From contig JAHLKC010000038.1 of the NCBI GenBank assembly GCA_025449115.1, forward strand, positions 215,953 to 279,952: a stretch of DNA of 64,000 nucleotides, read 5' to 3'. Every line of letters begins with the position of its first letter. Position 1 is the first letter of the stretch. Positions 47,904-60,160 of this stretch are shown one piece after another. Below the pieces are notes generated by a model. The model ran no database searches. It worked only from the letters and a program-made list of their open reading frames with translations, and was not told the DNA's origin. The position numbers and the translations under genes are program-made. The stretch comes from Chytridium lagenaria. Lineage: Eukaryota; Chytridiomycota; Chytridiomycetes; Chytridiales; Chytridiaceae.

Positions 47904-48998
47904 ATGAGCACCAGCGAGAATTTTGCCATCTCCGTGGACTTGGAGGGAGCCGATGATATGGCTGTTGATGGTCGGAATACAGTTTTCAGTCTACTTTAAC
48001 TATGGCATTGCATCCGGTTGGGACTAATTGATGGATGGTGGTGGAGGGGAACGACATGGAATACCGGACTAGCATGAAGAATTACTGACGAGGAAGTTTG
48101 ATGGATTAGTATGGATATGATTTGGGTGGGATTGTGGGAATGGAATCGGACCTTCATGTTGCAACTTCGCCTGGTTGCATACAGGATGGATTGTCTGGCC
48201 GCTGGAGTTCTGGAATGGGATTGAATTCATTGATAAATGCATCGCAGCCAATATCAAGTGGAATGATTTTCCGTCGCATTTATTCATCGTCTGGATGGCT
48301 CACACTTTCCTTTTGTTTAACATAGTTGACGAGACTAGCAAACTGAAGTCCAACGCCTCAAAGCGAAAAGGCCGTGGGTTTGACGGTCGCGGAGGTAATT
48401 TGTTCAATCTCCATAACTTTCTCTAATGGGGACTTTTAGAGAACCACAGGGAGAACGTTCTTGCCAATGTCAATTTTGATGCATTGGAGGAGGACGGAAC
48501 TGGCGCAGCACAGCGATGTGAGTTTGTTAGGCGAAGAATTATGTTTTAAAGTCTTTGAAGCTGTTGAGGGGTGGATTGTTCTCATCACCAACATTCACGA
48601 GGAAGTGACTGAAGAGGATGTGACAGAGAGGTTTGCCGAGTTTGGGGAAATCAAGAACTTGCATTTGAATCTTGATCGGCGTACGGGTTTCGTCAAGGTA
48701 CCTATATTCTTATTTTCGCTGTCTTTTCTCACACGGCTCATAGGGATACGCTCTTGTTGAGTATGAGACTCATAAGGAGGCCAAGGCTGCCATTGATGCT
48801 TCTGCTGGAAGTAGTTTCTTTGGGATGAAAATTGGAGCAGACTTTGCGTTTATTCGTGGACTTAGTGGAGGTGGCCATGGTGGCAACAGGGGTGGAAGGG
48901 GTGGAAGGAGGTGAGATTTGTAGATACCTATCTGCCCATCAATTTTCTAGGTTCGCTAACATATATTTTTTTTACGCATTTGCAGAAGTGGCCGGTAG
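47904..48998 (+). CDS. RBM8A: RBM8A/Y14, exon-junction-complex core protein
   Basis: Y14 pairs with MAGOH in the exon junction complex laid down by splicing. The acidic N-terminus [20 protein letters not shown] (47904) is joined across a long intron (about 47976-48325) to [20 protein letters not shown], the conserved Lys/Arg-rich segment. Then come [16 protein letters not shown] and the [23 protein letters not shown] (RNP2), [40 protein letters not shown] (RNP1) and [11 protein letters not shown] Gly/Arg tail is completed by a short last exon ending at 48998. About 170 residues, normal for Y14. The long first intron is unusual for this window, and its GTCGGA donor is weak. An EJC component is consistent with the intron-rich genes here. 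Confidence 0.92.
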
Positions 48999-49696
48999 AT
49001 TTTTCCTAGTGGGTGCTGAAGTGATGAGTTTCTTATTGTCATCCATGGCCTTATGGGATGATTTGAGCAAGTTTTCCCATGTACTTTGTTTGGAAATCTG
49101 AATGTATTTATATTGATGATCACCTTCCTACCATCGCTCCGGCCTACGCAAAGAAAGGAGGAGGACATTACTTTTGTGCCTTTCTCGCACATGTCTCCTT
49201 TATATTTGCTATTATCCTGAACTGTTTCTCACCTCCGAATCCTTGTTCTTAGTTCGCGTGTATCCGCAAACGATTTCTTTTTTTTCATCCACCCCGACTT
49301 CCGTTTTTGTTTAGTCTCCTCGTGTTATATTAATGAGAAAGCAAATGGTGTGACTCTTTTTTTTAAAGTCTTGTCTTTGCGTATTGAACATTACACGTTT
49401 AGGAACCAGCCTTTGACGTAAAATGGTTTTGTGCGGTAGGGTATAGGCCCTGGTATGAAAGAAAGCGGAGGGCAAAACAACTAAAGAAAGGCTTCTGAAG
49501 GAAAGGTAAATTGAAACAAAAATGTAACTGCAAGATAGATAAACGATTCGAATAGCCAGAGAGACGAAAGGAGAAAATAATAATAATTTGTAAGTCATTT
49601 ATAGGATAGGATAAAAGAGAAAAGATTGCACGAAGAAGAACGGAAAAGACCAGCTCTAGTATCCCTATCATTACAATGAATTCCCCAATATCATCT
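48999..49696. other. Convergent intergenic region, 0.7 kb
   Basis: Lies between the 3' ends of RBM8A and the RGS gene. Minus-strand open frames here are hydrophobic but lack any recognisable domain or start context; not called. Confidence 0.5.
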
Positions 49697-51158
49697 TCAT
49701 TCTTTAAATCTGCTCAACCACGCAAACCTCCCTTGACTCTTCGACCTCTCCCTCCCCCTAGGCTTACTCGCCTCCCTCACTCCCAAACTCCCCGCCCTCC
49801 TCCGTCCTCTTTGCTCCAACTCCTCTTCATCCTGAGACGCCCGTCCCTGCGACCGCATGAGAAACCGTGGAAATACATCACGATACATCATGGACACAAC
49901 TTCGTCTGCAGCTATATCGAACAACATCGTTGGTGATTCATATGTGGCGTTTGATTTGGCTCGGTGAACCCATGTTCTAATGTCACGACGAACAGAGTCA
50001 GGGATGTTGACTTCGAGAGGTGCGCCGTCACGAATAAAGGTAGAGAAGAGGTGGAAGTAAGGTTTTAAATCGGAGATGGTGGGATTGTCGGGCGTGTTTC
50101 CAAGGAACCTGTCGAGAGCCCGAGATTCGGAGAGAGGCGTTTTGAGGTTTGTTTCGATAGAATGCAGATGTTCGAGGAATGCCAAGTTTTCAGAGCAATG
50201 TTGCTCGGAGGTGAAGAGTTTCAATGAACTGTAGAGGTCTTGATTGCGGATCGTTTGAATAAAAGTTTCCTTCCGGGATGGTACGGAGGGTTTTGGCGAA
50301 GTCGTTGAGGAGGTATCGTCTCTGGAGCGTTCTGGGAGTTTTTAGCAGAGTAAGGTCTGCGGACGGACATGACGCTTAGGGATTCTTTGCGGAGAGGGGG
50401 TCCCGCTCTTCTTCATAGCCGGTGTTAGGGGTAGCAGGGCTTTCCGGTTCGAGGATGAAGGCTGGATCAATGTTAATTTCGTTGGCATTGACGTATACGG
50501 TTTCCGGAATATTATGTTTGATGGGTGGAGGAGAGAACGTGTATCTATTAATGGGCTGAGTCAGTAAATAGTACTCTAAATGTAACCTCGAAAGTACGTA
50601 CCGAGTCAAGCTACCCGATGGAGCTCCATCCTCAATTATAACTACTTCCTCTTCAAATATGGAATGCCTGACGGAATGTGTCGAAGTCAGCGGAAATGGT
50701 GGCTCAGAAGCAACTGGGGTCATCATGGCAACTTCTGCCCAAACGCCATCACCAACTTCTCCCATCGTTGGTCCAGAACGATCAGAAGCGATGGTGGCAG
50801 ACGATGAATGCCTAGAATGCATGCTTTTTCGTCTTGTTTCTGAGCCTGATGAGGAGGTGATAGAAGACGTGGTGATAGACACATTTCCGGGTAGGTGGTG
50901 ATGATGTGTTAATGGGGGAAAGACAAAGAGGGATGCGGTGGCGGGTGATTTCGGAGAATGAGGGACGGGAAATGTGAATCTTGATGACGTGGTGGTTGGA
51001 GACGGTGTGATGGGAGCCGTTGAAACACCGCCAACAGGCGTCAATGTGGATAGGGTGTGAAGCAAGGTGTCGAGAGATGCGATGGCATTTCCGGATGAAC
51101 CAGCACGATGCCTTCCTTCATTGGTAAGCCTAACGGCTAATGGCTTCACTGCAGGCAT
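49697..51158 (-). CDS. RGS-domain protein (regulator of G-protein signalling)
   Basis: Predicted GTPase-activating protein for heterotrimeric G-alpha subunits. The N-terminal two-thirds from MPAVKPLAVRLTNEGRHRAG (ATG 51158) is Ser/Thr/Pro-rich and probably disordered. A short intron (about 50604-50545) joins GSLTR to YTFSPPPIKHN. The RGS fold follows after frame changes near 50378 and 50280: LLNDFAKTLRTIPEG, TFIQTIRNQDLYSSLKLFTS, EQHCSENLAFLEHLHSIE, TFIRDGAPLEVNIPDSVRRD and MLFDIAADEVVSMMYRDVFP. The last helices and an Arg/Ser/Glu-rich tail end at 49697. It may act on receptors such as the 7TM family in this window, but that link is inference. Confidence 0.82.
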
Positions 51159-51817
51159 GATGATCCCCGTTGATGTCTTTTGAGTGAGAGTTTGGCTAGA
51201 TCGAAGGAAGGTGCAAGGTGTGAAGGGAGGCAGATGAAAAACAAATTCAACAAAAATAATGCTAAAATGGGCTGAAGTTCTTTTGCAAAAAATGAGTCCC
51301 TTGTGTGATTCTCCACGCGACAAAGCGCGACCTCCGTGTTTCAGGATGGAATACGACGACGTGCGACTCTGGCCAAACGGAACAAAAACAAAGGGGCAGC
51401 ACACCAATGGGCAGAATACATTTTCAAAAAGAGATCCGATGAGCCCCTCCTCGGCGCATCCTTCAAGGGGATGGCCGTTCATAACTTCATTTGCGTTTCA
51501 GAGGGCTTTCTGAAGAAAGGTGTGATGTCATAAACTATGCAATTTCTTGGATTTAACAATGGTTTTTGGTTGTTCATCGCGTAATGGACAACACTAGTGC
51601 ATCGATGTCCAGCTGGATTTATCCACAATATTTGCTATAAAGACGCAGTCACGGATTTTATTGTTTGAATCTCACACCTATTGGGTCGTTCTTGCTTAAT
51701 CTTATTTAATCGTGAATAGAAAATGTGAGGGTCGGATAATGCCGTAAGATGCTCAGAATTTGAATACCTAATAATGAAAAAGTAGCAACATTTCATCTTT
51801 GTTTCTTCTAAAAAACA
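51159..51817. other. Upstream region of the RGS gene
   Basis: About 0.66 kb between the RGS start and the ECHDC1-like stop. The RGS frame stays open upstream to 51482 but composition changes to Phe/Cys-rich, so it is probably leader sequence. No other gene seen. Confidence 0.5.
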
Positions 51818-53088
51818 TCAAGAAGAGGAAATAGGGGGTGAGCTTTTCTTCTTCATAGAATTGGTCAACGCCTCCACATTCGTCTTCGCACCCCAAAGCC
51901 CTCCAAAAACTTTTCGCTCGAACGCAAGTTGAGCATCCAAAAACCCTCCATCTTCCATATCGAATCGCGAAATGACCTTTTTCACGCCTCGAATAGCAAC
52001 AGGGTAACCGCCCTCATTAGATGTAGTCCATGAATCCAGCATCGACAAAGCTTTTTCGGGTGCCCCTATCGGGGCCATTGCGACTTCATCCGCTAATCCA
52101 ACTTTAAGACAATCTGCACCGGACATCGGTTTGGCGCTGGCGAGTAGGCGAAGTGCGTTGTTGCGGCCGACGAGGCTTGCTAATCGTGTTGCACCTGATG
52201 GAATATTCACGTACAAGTAAGAAAAATGTTGTTTAAAATTGAACCAGTCGGGTTGGCACCTTTATCAAGGTAACGAAGAACAAAGAACTTAACTCAAAAT
52301 GCTCACCTTGCCATCCAGGAATGACACCCATCCTCACCTGTACAAATCGTACAGTCGCAGATTCATCAATAACTCGCAAATCGCATGCAGTCATGAGTTC
52401 GGCGCCACCACCAACGCGTATCCCTGAACAGCAGCAACAGAGATCAGTGGCAAACGTCTAAATCTAGAAAGGGTATCGTGCATCAACAATGACATCTCTT
52501 CGCCAGATTCTGGTGTCAGAAAAGATTCCGCCGCCACTCCGAGGTCTGCGGCGACAAAACATAGTTTAAAATATGTCAGAAACGTGAAAAAATAAACGAT
52601 GCAGCATATCACTAATGAACAAAAACAAAGGGCCTACATACCAAATCCAGAGCAAAATGTATCTCCTTCGCCTCTAATGACAACACCTATCAAAGGAAAG
52701 CCATGATCATCCTCTCTCTCTCCCCGCTCCACAACACTCTCCAAAAGATCCACAGCATCTGCAAATTGCGACATCATCGACGGCGACAGCGCATTCTTTC
52801 GAACATGATTCCTAAGGGTAATGACTGCGACATTTTGATGGCCCTCCGTTGGGCTTTTAGCTGTGGAAGCTTTGTGGGTGGTAGGAGAGGGAACGTGGTG
52901 GACAGAGTGAGGAAGTGAGAGAGTGACAGAGCCTGAACCAAGTTTTGCGAATCGATTGCGGATGGATCTCGCGGCAACGGCTGTTGCTGTTGATGCAGAC
53001 AGTTGGGGATTAGATGAGAGAATTTTTCCAACTCAGAATGAGTCCTAACCTCAAATCCACAACGGGGCGTTTCTCTCATGCTCTTCAA
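51818..53088 (-). CDS. ECHDC1: Enoyl-CoA hydratase/isomerase family protein, ECHDC1-like
   Basis: Crotonase-fold enzyme; the best recognisable match is ECHDC1, a decarboxylase that removes ethylmalonyl-CoA and methylmalonyl-CoA formed by error. Visible: HQNVAVITLRNHVRKNALSP and SMMSQFADAVDLLE; GVVIRGEGDTFCSGFD (first oxyanion-hole segment); then RFRRLPLISVAAVQGYAL, where a frame change restores GGGAELMTACDLRVI (second oxyanion hole). After that come VRFVQVRMGVIPGWQ, GATRLASLVGRNNALRLLAS and FERKVFGGLWGAKTNVEA. The end SSPPISSS is at 51818. Three introns are visible. The N-terminal ~45 residues from 53088 (MRETPRCGFEVRTHSELEKF) are in a different frame from the core and are less certain. ECHDC1 is a best guess within the superfamily. 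Confidence 0.8.
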
Positions 53089-53970
53089 ACGGTCGCTTTG
53101 ATGATTCCTTCATATGATAATATTTCACCTGCAGAAGATGCCCATGACTCTTGAGTCGGAATTAACCATTCTAAAGTTTACCCTGCCACGGATCCTAAAT
53201 GTACTCAGAAGCAATTCACAGAAGATGGAACAGACCTGTGGTAGAACGTTTTGTCATCACAATGTTGGTGATCTTCCTCACAGCCGCATGAAAATCCCTC
53301 ACAACAATCACAACGCAACCCTACCTCAAAAGAGTAGGAGTGATTCCAACGCTTTCGAGTGAAAACGAGTCTCATTTCTGTTTACTGTTAAGGTGAATAA
53401 GCTGTTGCTGCTCCACCTGTGAACAATCGCTCAATCAGTCTGCTAAGGAAAGATAGAGCAGGGTGTTACTGCTTTATCATTATACTTTTCCCAGCTCGTT
53501 GTCGAAAAGTCTGAACAAGACTGTCGATTAATGGTCGTAAGAACGCTCTCGCATCCCTTTTTTAAGCCCTGTTTCAGAAGTTTGCGGAAGAGCTTACAAC
53601 ATCAACCGATACATCGGTCACTCTTATACATAATACTTATTCATCTGACTTTCTTGTTGATTCTTTTCACTATTTCAACCTTTGCTCAAAACTAACAAGG
53701 AAGCCTTTTTGACATCACGGAACGCAATACCAGTTTAGCTTTTGAGGAAACCCGCGTCTTCCCTCAAAAGCTAATAGTAGTCTCATCAGGCTTCTTGAGC
53801 CAGGCCCCTATCGATTTCGCTGTTGATAATCTACAGACCAGTGCATCATCTGTCGAAAATTGTTACAGCCCATCTCACCCATAGCCCGCATCTAGACGTC
53901 CCTGGCTCGAACCATTCAGCCCACTCAAAGCAGAATCGAAAAAGCTTTTGAAAACTCGACAATTTTTGAC
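53089..53970. other. Divergent intergenic region, 0.9 kb
   Basis: Between the ECHDC1-like gene (-) and the PAS-kinase-like gene (+). Pyrimidine-rich near 53610-53700 and presumably promoter/5' UTR. Short open frames, none recognisable. Confidence 0.5.
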
Positions 53971-56844
53971 ATGTCAAAAATGGACTCAACGACATCACCC
54001 ACAACGCTCACTCCTCGGAAGGCAGATGGCCTAAAGCCTCAGGTGTCTACGGGTCAGTCCACCTCAACCTCAAGCCTCGTAGACGAAGGATATGGTGGTT
54101 CACTTCCAACTTTTAATTCTGGTGCTCAAAATGACAGTCGGGAGTCTCTTGGCAAGTCTGGTGTAAGTGCAGGGGCATCGATTGTGACAAGGGCTGTCGG
54201 TGCCCTCCGCAACCCCTTAAGAGAAATGACGTCGAAAGAATCGTTTGGACAGATTCAGATATCGCCGTCACTTTCGGCTTCCTCGCCTCTGAGACAGGAG
54301 ATGTCGGTGATGGATCTTTCTGCAAAGGACTTGTCATTGCGATATGCTGCCACAGAAGACCGCGACGCAGATCGCATCATCTCAATTGATGTAGACGACG
54401 AAGAGGAAGGACCAAGACGAGTACCTGAAATTCAAGACCTGCGTATGAATCCTCTCCGCCGTGTTGCTTACCAAGAACAAGCACCAGTGTCACGCTCTGG
54501 ATCTGGTGTCCCCAGTTCCTCGTCAAAGCCCTCTTCCAGTTCCGAGGCGTTGACAACAGCAGGCTTAAGACGCTGGAACCCCATGACAGATTTAACCTGC
54601 ACAGACTCTGGTAACGACGAAGCTTCGTCGTCCTCTGTCTCTGCTGACCATGGAAGCTCCTCCATCACTTCATCAAGATCCTCAGGAGCCAATTCGCGAG
54701 GTGACTACGAAGGAGACGCAGACAGTGACGTTGGAACCCGTCATCTACACCAACAACGTTCCAATTCCTCTACCTTCTCCAATCCCTCCGCTCATTCCTC
54801 CACTAGCTCCTTTACTGCATCATTCAACTCCCACGCCTCCCAAGATTTCACAGACAGACGAAACCTTGCTGTTCATGATCTTCCTTCCTACGACCGTCCC
54901 TCTCCGCTCTCTAAATCCAACAGATCCTCAAAGGATGCGAAAGATCGTCGTCCTAAAACCGCACCAGACCTCTCTATTTCCTCCTCCTCATCCACGAGCG
55001 CCGCATCGGCTCTCGCTTCCTCTATGACCAAGATCAACGTTTCCTACTCGGGTGGTCTTCAACCTCTCATGGAGGAAGTGGAGGCAACTCTTACCACAAC
55101 GTGCCCTCCGACCGTCCACCTCCAAAGCCACGCCATCCAAACCCCCAACAACCCACCACTCTATAATGAGCCCTCTCAGCTCCCTCCAAAAGTCCGCGGC
55201 AGCTCGTTGGTCAAAGCTCCCCATGCTTCTCCCCAATTCTCTCAAGAAGCTCGGTAGAAGGGATGACCGACCCACCCGCGTCAACCCCACAAACGTCAAT
55301 CTCTCAAACCACCCCTCGCTATGCTACCAAGAAGGGCTTGCCGTCATCTCCTCCACAGAGCTTGGCCGCGCACCGGGTGATCTCTTTGGTCCACCTCCCA
55401 CTGAAACTGCCCCGCAGAAACCCGTGAAAAGAAGTTTATCCGCTGGTCGTACTTTACAGAAAACCCCGGCAGTCCCAACTCAATCCACACCGCTTCTACG
55501 GAGGTTGATTGGAAAGGTCGAGAAGGGGAAGGAAAAGTACTCAGCGACGAATTCGTCATCTAGTACTGTGGGGGGTTCGGCTCATAACATTGTGCGGCCA
55601 GGGTCTCCTCCTCACGCGCCTGTTGTTATGGCGCCAACGTCCATTCCGACGTCCATAGGTACTTACAAGTCAAAGGCTAATCAAGTTGGACAAAGAGCGC
55701 TTCAGAGGCTAAATCTCTTCAACGGCTGTGGGTATTGTTGGGGAATCTGAGCTCACCCTTGCGGCTGCGAGCACCGGGACAGTGTGGGATGACGACAACA
55801 AATCCGCTCGTCATTCCTCCGCAAGCGCGACTGAATCGGATGCCGAGGCGGCAGCCATCGCGAAAGTCAAGTTTGAGACTAGATACAAGGTAATAATTAA
55901 ACCTTTCCCGCAAAGAAAATTTCTGTAAACACCTTGTTTTCTGCTCGCAGGTTTTAAAGCAGCTCGGTTCAGGCGGTCACTCCACTGTCCGTCTCGCCAC
56001 CCGTCTGAGTGACAGCAAACTTGTCGTTCTTAAATTTATCCGGAACTCGAGCGTCTGGCATTGGGCGACCAACCCTGAAACCACCCGCAAATATCCCGCT
56101 CGAGATCCATCTGATGCGGAAATTCTCTGCTGAGCATCATCCCAACATTATCACCTTCTATGAGCACTTTGAGTTGAACGGGAAATACATTATCGCGATG
56201 GAGTATTTAGGCGAGGATTGGGTGGATCTGTATGATTATATTGAACTTTTCGGACCGGTTAGGGAGGATGTGACTGTGGAAATTTTCGGACAGGTTGTCG
56301 AGACCATCATGTATTTGCATCGGAGGGGGTACCATCATAATGATATCAAAGGTATCCGTCGCTGATTTTTTCCCCCCTCGTGTTAACAAATGCGCGGCTT
56401 TTTTTTTATTATTTTGTAGACGAAAATATCCTCATCAACACGAAAACTCGTGTCATCAAGCTCATTGATTTCGGCTCTGCTACCTCCGTCGACCCTTACA
56501 AGACTTGTGATCTCTTTTACGGTACCAAGAAATTCGCCGCCCCAGAAGCGGTGCGAGGCGAACCTTATTACCCAGAATCTCAGGAAGTGTGGGCGCTGGG
56601 GACGCTGTTGTTTGTGTTGTTGTTCAAGTTGGATCCGTTCACGACGGATGATGAGATTTTGACAGTGGATATTGGGAAACGGATCGAGAGGTACAGGGAG
56701 GCTGCTGGGGGTGGAGTCGGGTTGGATATTTCGGAGGAGGCTGTGAAAAGTTTGAAGATGATGATGGAGAAGGATTGGGCTAGGAGGATTAAGCTGAGTG
56801 AGATTCGAGGGTTGCCTGTCTTTAAGAAGCACCCGGATTACTGA
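53971..56844 (+). CDS. Protein kinase related to PAS kinase (PASK/Psk) with long disordered N-terminus
   Basis: Starts MSKMDSTTSPTTLTPRKADG. About 590 residues of Ser/Thr/Pro-rich sequence without a recognisable PAS domain follow, then a C-terminal kinase domain: VLKQLGSGGHSTVRLATRL (glycine loop), LVVLKFIRNSSV (lysine), PLEIHLMRKFS, NIITFYEHFE, the catalytic loop HHNDIKDENIL (split by an intron at about 56351-56419), IDFGSATSVD, YGTKKFAAPEAVRG and EVWALGTLLFVLLFKLDPF. KLIDFGSA and the PLEIHLM spacing are typical of PAS kinases, which regulate sugar storage in yeast. The usual HRD motif reads HND, so the arginine is replaced. Frame breaks lie near 55230, 55725 and 56050. An intron lies at about 55890-55951. 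Confidence 0.8.
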
Positions 56845-57085
56845 AGAAAGACGGATATTATCTGTCATTGAATGATAGATCTATTTTTTGTTGAGCACGC
56901 CTTTTGATGGATAAAGGAGGACGGGCGTTAATCTCGAAGTTACGTTCCTGGGACTCATTTGTTTTTCTTATTTGATATAATGTCACTTGTTCTATGTATC
57001 AAAACTCCTTATCTTCATCGCACCCCTCCCAACAAACCTTTTTTAACCCTTTAATTCTTCGCTCACTTTGCATATTCATAGCTTC

Positions 57086-57284
57086 TCAACCCAGGCTCGA
57101 AGGGTTTTCGTATTCTTCATGTTCCCTCTGAAAAGCACATCTTTGTTTTAGAAAGACCTACTTCATATTCGATGAAAACCTCTTCTACATCCATCGCCTG
57201 TACAAAAGCTCCCACCGCTGTTTTCCTCACACTCCCCTTTATTCGTTTAGATGTGGCGGATGTACTGATTTTTAACGATGACAT
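57086..57284 (-). CDS. Tiny two-exon gene (about 54 residues), unrecognised
   Basis: Reads MSSLKISTSATSKRIKGSVR from ATG 57284, then KTAVGAFVQAMDVEEVFIEY. A short intron of 34 nt (GTAGGT...TTTCAG) joins it to EREHEEYENPSSLG, stopping at 57086. The split between a basic half and an acidic half and the neat splice signals favour a real small protein, but no family is recognised. The frame is also open upstream into 57449 with Phe-rich sequence, which looks like leader. Confidence 0.4.
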
Positions 57285-57438
57285 AAACCAGTTAATTTTT
57301 TTAAGGAAAGGAAAGGGAAGAAAAGAAAAGAAAAGGAACTGTTGATGTATTTCGAGAAAATCGTAAACTGAGCCAAATCTGCTCCCAGCATTATTTAAAA
57401 CTGTGACTACGAAAAAAGAAAAACACTTTAAACATGGA

Positions 57439-60051
57439 TTATATCTCAAACAGCTCTCGGCACCATAACCTCACCGCCGGACAAAAGCCTTCCACTTCCC
57501 TATGCGACACCGCAACAACAGTACACCTTCGCTCAGGCCCACACAACTCCTCCACATCCGTTTTCTCCCGTCCTCGGATCCACATTCGACGTTGCCTCAT
57601 CCAAGAAACCAAGGTGGGCCTTCGTATTAGCACACGAGCAAAAGCTAGCCCGCTGTTTCTCGCCTTGCGAAAGGGGTGGCAAGAGGCGGTGGGGTTATAT
57701 TGGAAGCCGGGAGGAGGATGGTGTCAAGGTCTACAATGTTGAGAATGGAGCGGGCTTGAGTGAGAGTAAGAGAGGAGTGGAGGGGGTAGAGGATAGGCTA
57801 GTTGATCAGGACGTCGGCTTCGTAAGGGGTGAGATGAGATGTCCTCGAGAACATCATCAGTGTCAGCATCTTCAGAAGTATTATCATCATGGACTCCAAT
57901 GATAACGCTTGAGGTTTCCACATTAGAATTGAGCCTTTGGGGAACGACACGAACTCCGCTTCCGCGCCCCACCTGGTGCAATGTAGGGAACTTGCGACAA
58001 GAACATGACATCTCGGTGTTTATCGAGGTTAGATCCAAACTTAATCTCACCATCAAGCACAATGGAGGAAGAGAAGAATGTCGACGAGGCTGACGATGAA
58101 GGGCGCCATAAACCAGAAATGACTTTAAGAAGGGCTGATTTACCGGCGCCGACGGACCCTCAATAAGAACGTGATGTTGTGGGAGAACGGAGAAGGAGAG
58201 ATCTCGGACGAGGAAGGGAGCAGGTGAAGACGTTGAGGTTAAGGGACGAGTGAATGAGAGGTTTGTAAGAGTGAGCAAAGGAGTCATGGTTAAGATAGGT
58301 AGAGGGACAGATGGTTTGCCCTTATCAGAGGCCGCAAACGAGGTGAGACCCTTGATCAGAAAGTAGTGTGGGGTGGTGTGGACGGGCGTAAGCGCGTCTG
58401 TTTCTGTGTTATTAAATGTGTGATCCATAGAGGGCTCTGCCACTGTTTCCATCACTTCAAGGAGATGGCCAACACGGGCAGTGAATCCGGCAACATCCGA
58501 AAACCTATATTATGCAAAGATAAGTCTTAAATCTAAAGAAAAAGAACATATCGACGCAAACTTATTAACAAGCAAAAACACACCTGTCGGAAAGATCCGT
58601 GATCATGGTAAAGCGGTAAATGAGGTAGAGTGTGAGGAACAGATTCTTCGCAACAAGAGCGCTAACCTCTGCTGGCGGCAAGTCTTTAAACGTACCATCA
58701 AACACAGGCACGGCGATGATAAGATACGCCAGACAGGCTCCCAAGTAATTTACCAGTTCTGTGACACACTTGAGAAAGACCGTTTGGTCCAGCACACACC
58801 TCTGAAGTACCAAACACTTTGCCAGAAAAGAGTCCAATCTAGACCTCTCTGCACGATGCCCAGAAAGAAGCGCAACAGACTCTGCGTTAGTGCGAAGATG
58901 GACGTGTATGAACCGAAAATCTCCCTCAGCCCGTTCTCGTCGGTAAATGAGGGGAATGAGGGGAGACATGACTGCACGACAAGTCACGGCGGAGATGAGA
59001 AAGTACAGGTAGATGAGAGCGGGCCCCAGGGGACTTTTGGCGACAGCGTAGGTTTGGTAAGTGTAGTAGGCGATCAAGAAAGGATCCACGACAAGAGATT
59101 CAAGAATGCGACGAATCTGATCGCCAAGCTTGTCCACGTCCTGAGTGATAGTCTGATCGGGGTTGTCGGCTAAAGGGGCAGAGGGAGGGTCCTTTTCTAA
59201 GGGGAATGCACCGGCGGAATGCGTCAGAAAGGAGGACGATGCCGCGGGTACAGGTATCGGCGGTGTGTCGTATCCTGAAGCAAGCCTCGAGCTGGCAGAG
59301 GTGAGTCGAAATAGACCCCAGAACGTACGGAATGTCCGATTCTCTTTCTTCTTCTTCTTTTTGCCTAATGCTTTGTCGCTGTCGACTTGTTGGGGCAACC
59401 CCATTTCTGCGGCAGATGGGATGGGCGGAGGCGGTACCCTCATGACAGCAATCTCGTAGAGAACCTCTGGCGACCGGGTATAAGCAGCATGCAAAAGCAG
59501 AGTGAGTCTTTTCCTCAGACGAATGCCCATGATCCCGTGAATGAACTGAACAAGCCCCTTGAGAAGGGATACAGCAACGTACAGGAGAAAGCATCGAACC
59601 ACGTTTTCGAGAAATCCTGGCAAGTCTCTATCACTCAGATTCGCATAGAACCCGGCCGTTGCAGTCCCAATGCCCCAGACCACGAGCTCAAAGGCGAGCG
59701 AAGCGACAATGAGAGCAATGTAGACGCTGATCAGGGAGTCTTTGGGTGAGCCTGTCGGAGTTGGAGGTGTGAGGGAGAAGAGAATTCCGATGATTCGCCA
59801 AAGCCGTCGAAAGAAGAGGAGATCCAAAGCAGGAGATGGAGAAGATTTTTGGAATCCATTAACCTCTGATGACGATGTTGGTATTGATGCTGATGATTCT
59901 CTTTGGTTGTTTCCCGAAGTCGAGTGAGCTGGCTTGTCAGAGATATGGTCATATCGACGCTCATCTAAAAGCGGTGCAGTCTCGTCACTCATTCTTGAAG
60001 TGGAACGTTGTTGATGTTGTGATGCGGATGACGATGATGATGACAATGACA

Positions 60052-60094
<43 letters not shown>

Positions 60095-60160
60095 GGATGA
60101 TGACGATGGTGAGTACTTTAACGGGGATGTTCCTCTGCCGTGCTGTTCATGTCCAGTCAT
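57439..60160 (-). CDS. ABCD4: ABC half transporter, subfamily D, ABCD4-like
   Basis: Membrane domain then one ATPase. From ATG 60160 there is a long poly-Ser run, then MSDETAPLLDERR (alternative start 59992), which contains an acidic dileucine sorting signal ETAPLL. The membrane domain has SVYIALIVASLAFELVVWGI, CFLLYVAVSLLKGLVQFIHG, then NPDQTITQDVDKLGDQIRRI and PLIYRRERAEGDFRFIHVHL, both ABCD hallmarks. The ATPase is broken by one-base changes but recognisable: HHVLIEGPS..GAGKSALLKVISGLWRP (about 58100-58175), LSQGEKQR (about 57645-57670), RRPTLV.LDEATSNVD and the H-loop VVAVSHREVEGF, ending at 57439. Human ABCD4 exports cobalamin from lysosomes; peroxisomal relatives move acyl-CoAs. The dileucine signal favours a vacuolar/lysosomal site, but this is inference. 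Confidence 0.85.
60052..60093 (+). repeat. (ATG)14 microsatellite coding poly-Ser in the ABCD4-like gene
   Basis: Forty-two bases of perfect ATG/GAT repeat with imperfect flanks. On the minus strand it reads TCA repeats, that is poly-serine, in the N-terminal extension. Copy number changes would lengthen or shorten the Ser run without changing frame. Confidence 0.95.

Noticed and set aside
57434..57850. Plus-strand open frame with sequence such as KPRWAFVLAHEQKLARC
   Set aside because: It is antisense to the ABC transporter ATPase end; the minus strand there reads LSQGEKQR, LDEATSNVD and the H-loop, which are real motifs.
58481..59173. 230-codon plus-strand open frame
   Set aside because: Lies wholly opposite the ABCD4-like membrane domain, whose conserved blocks are on the minus strand.
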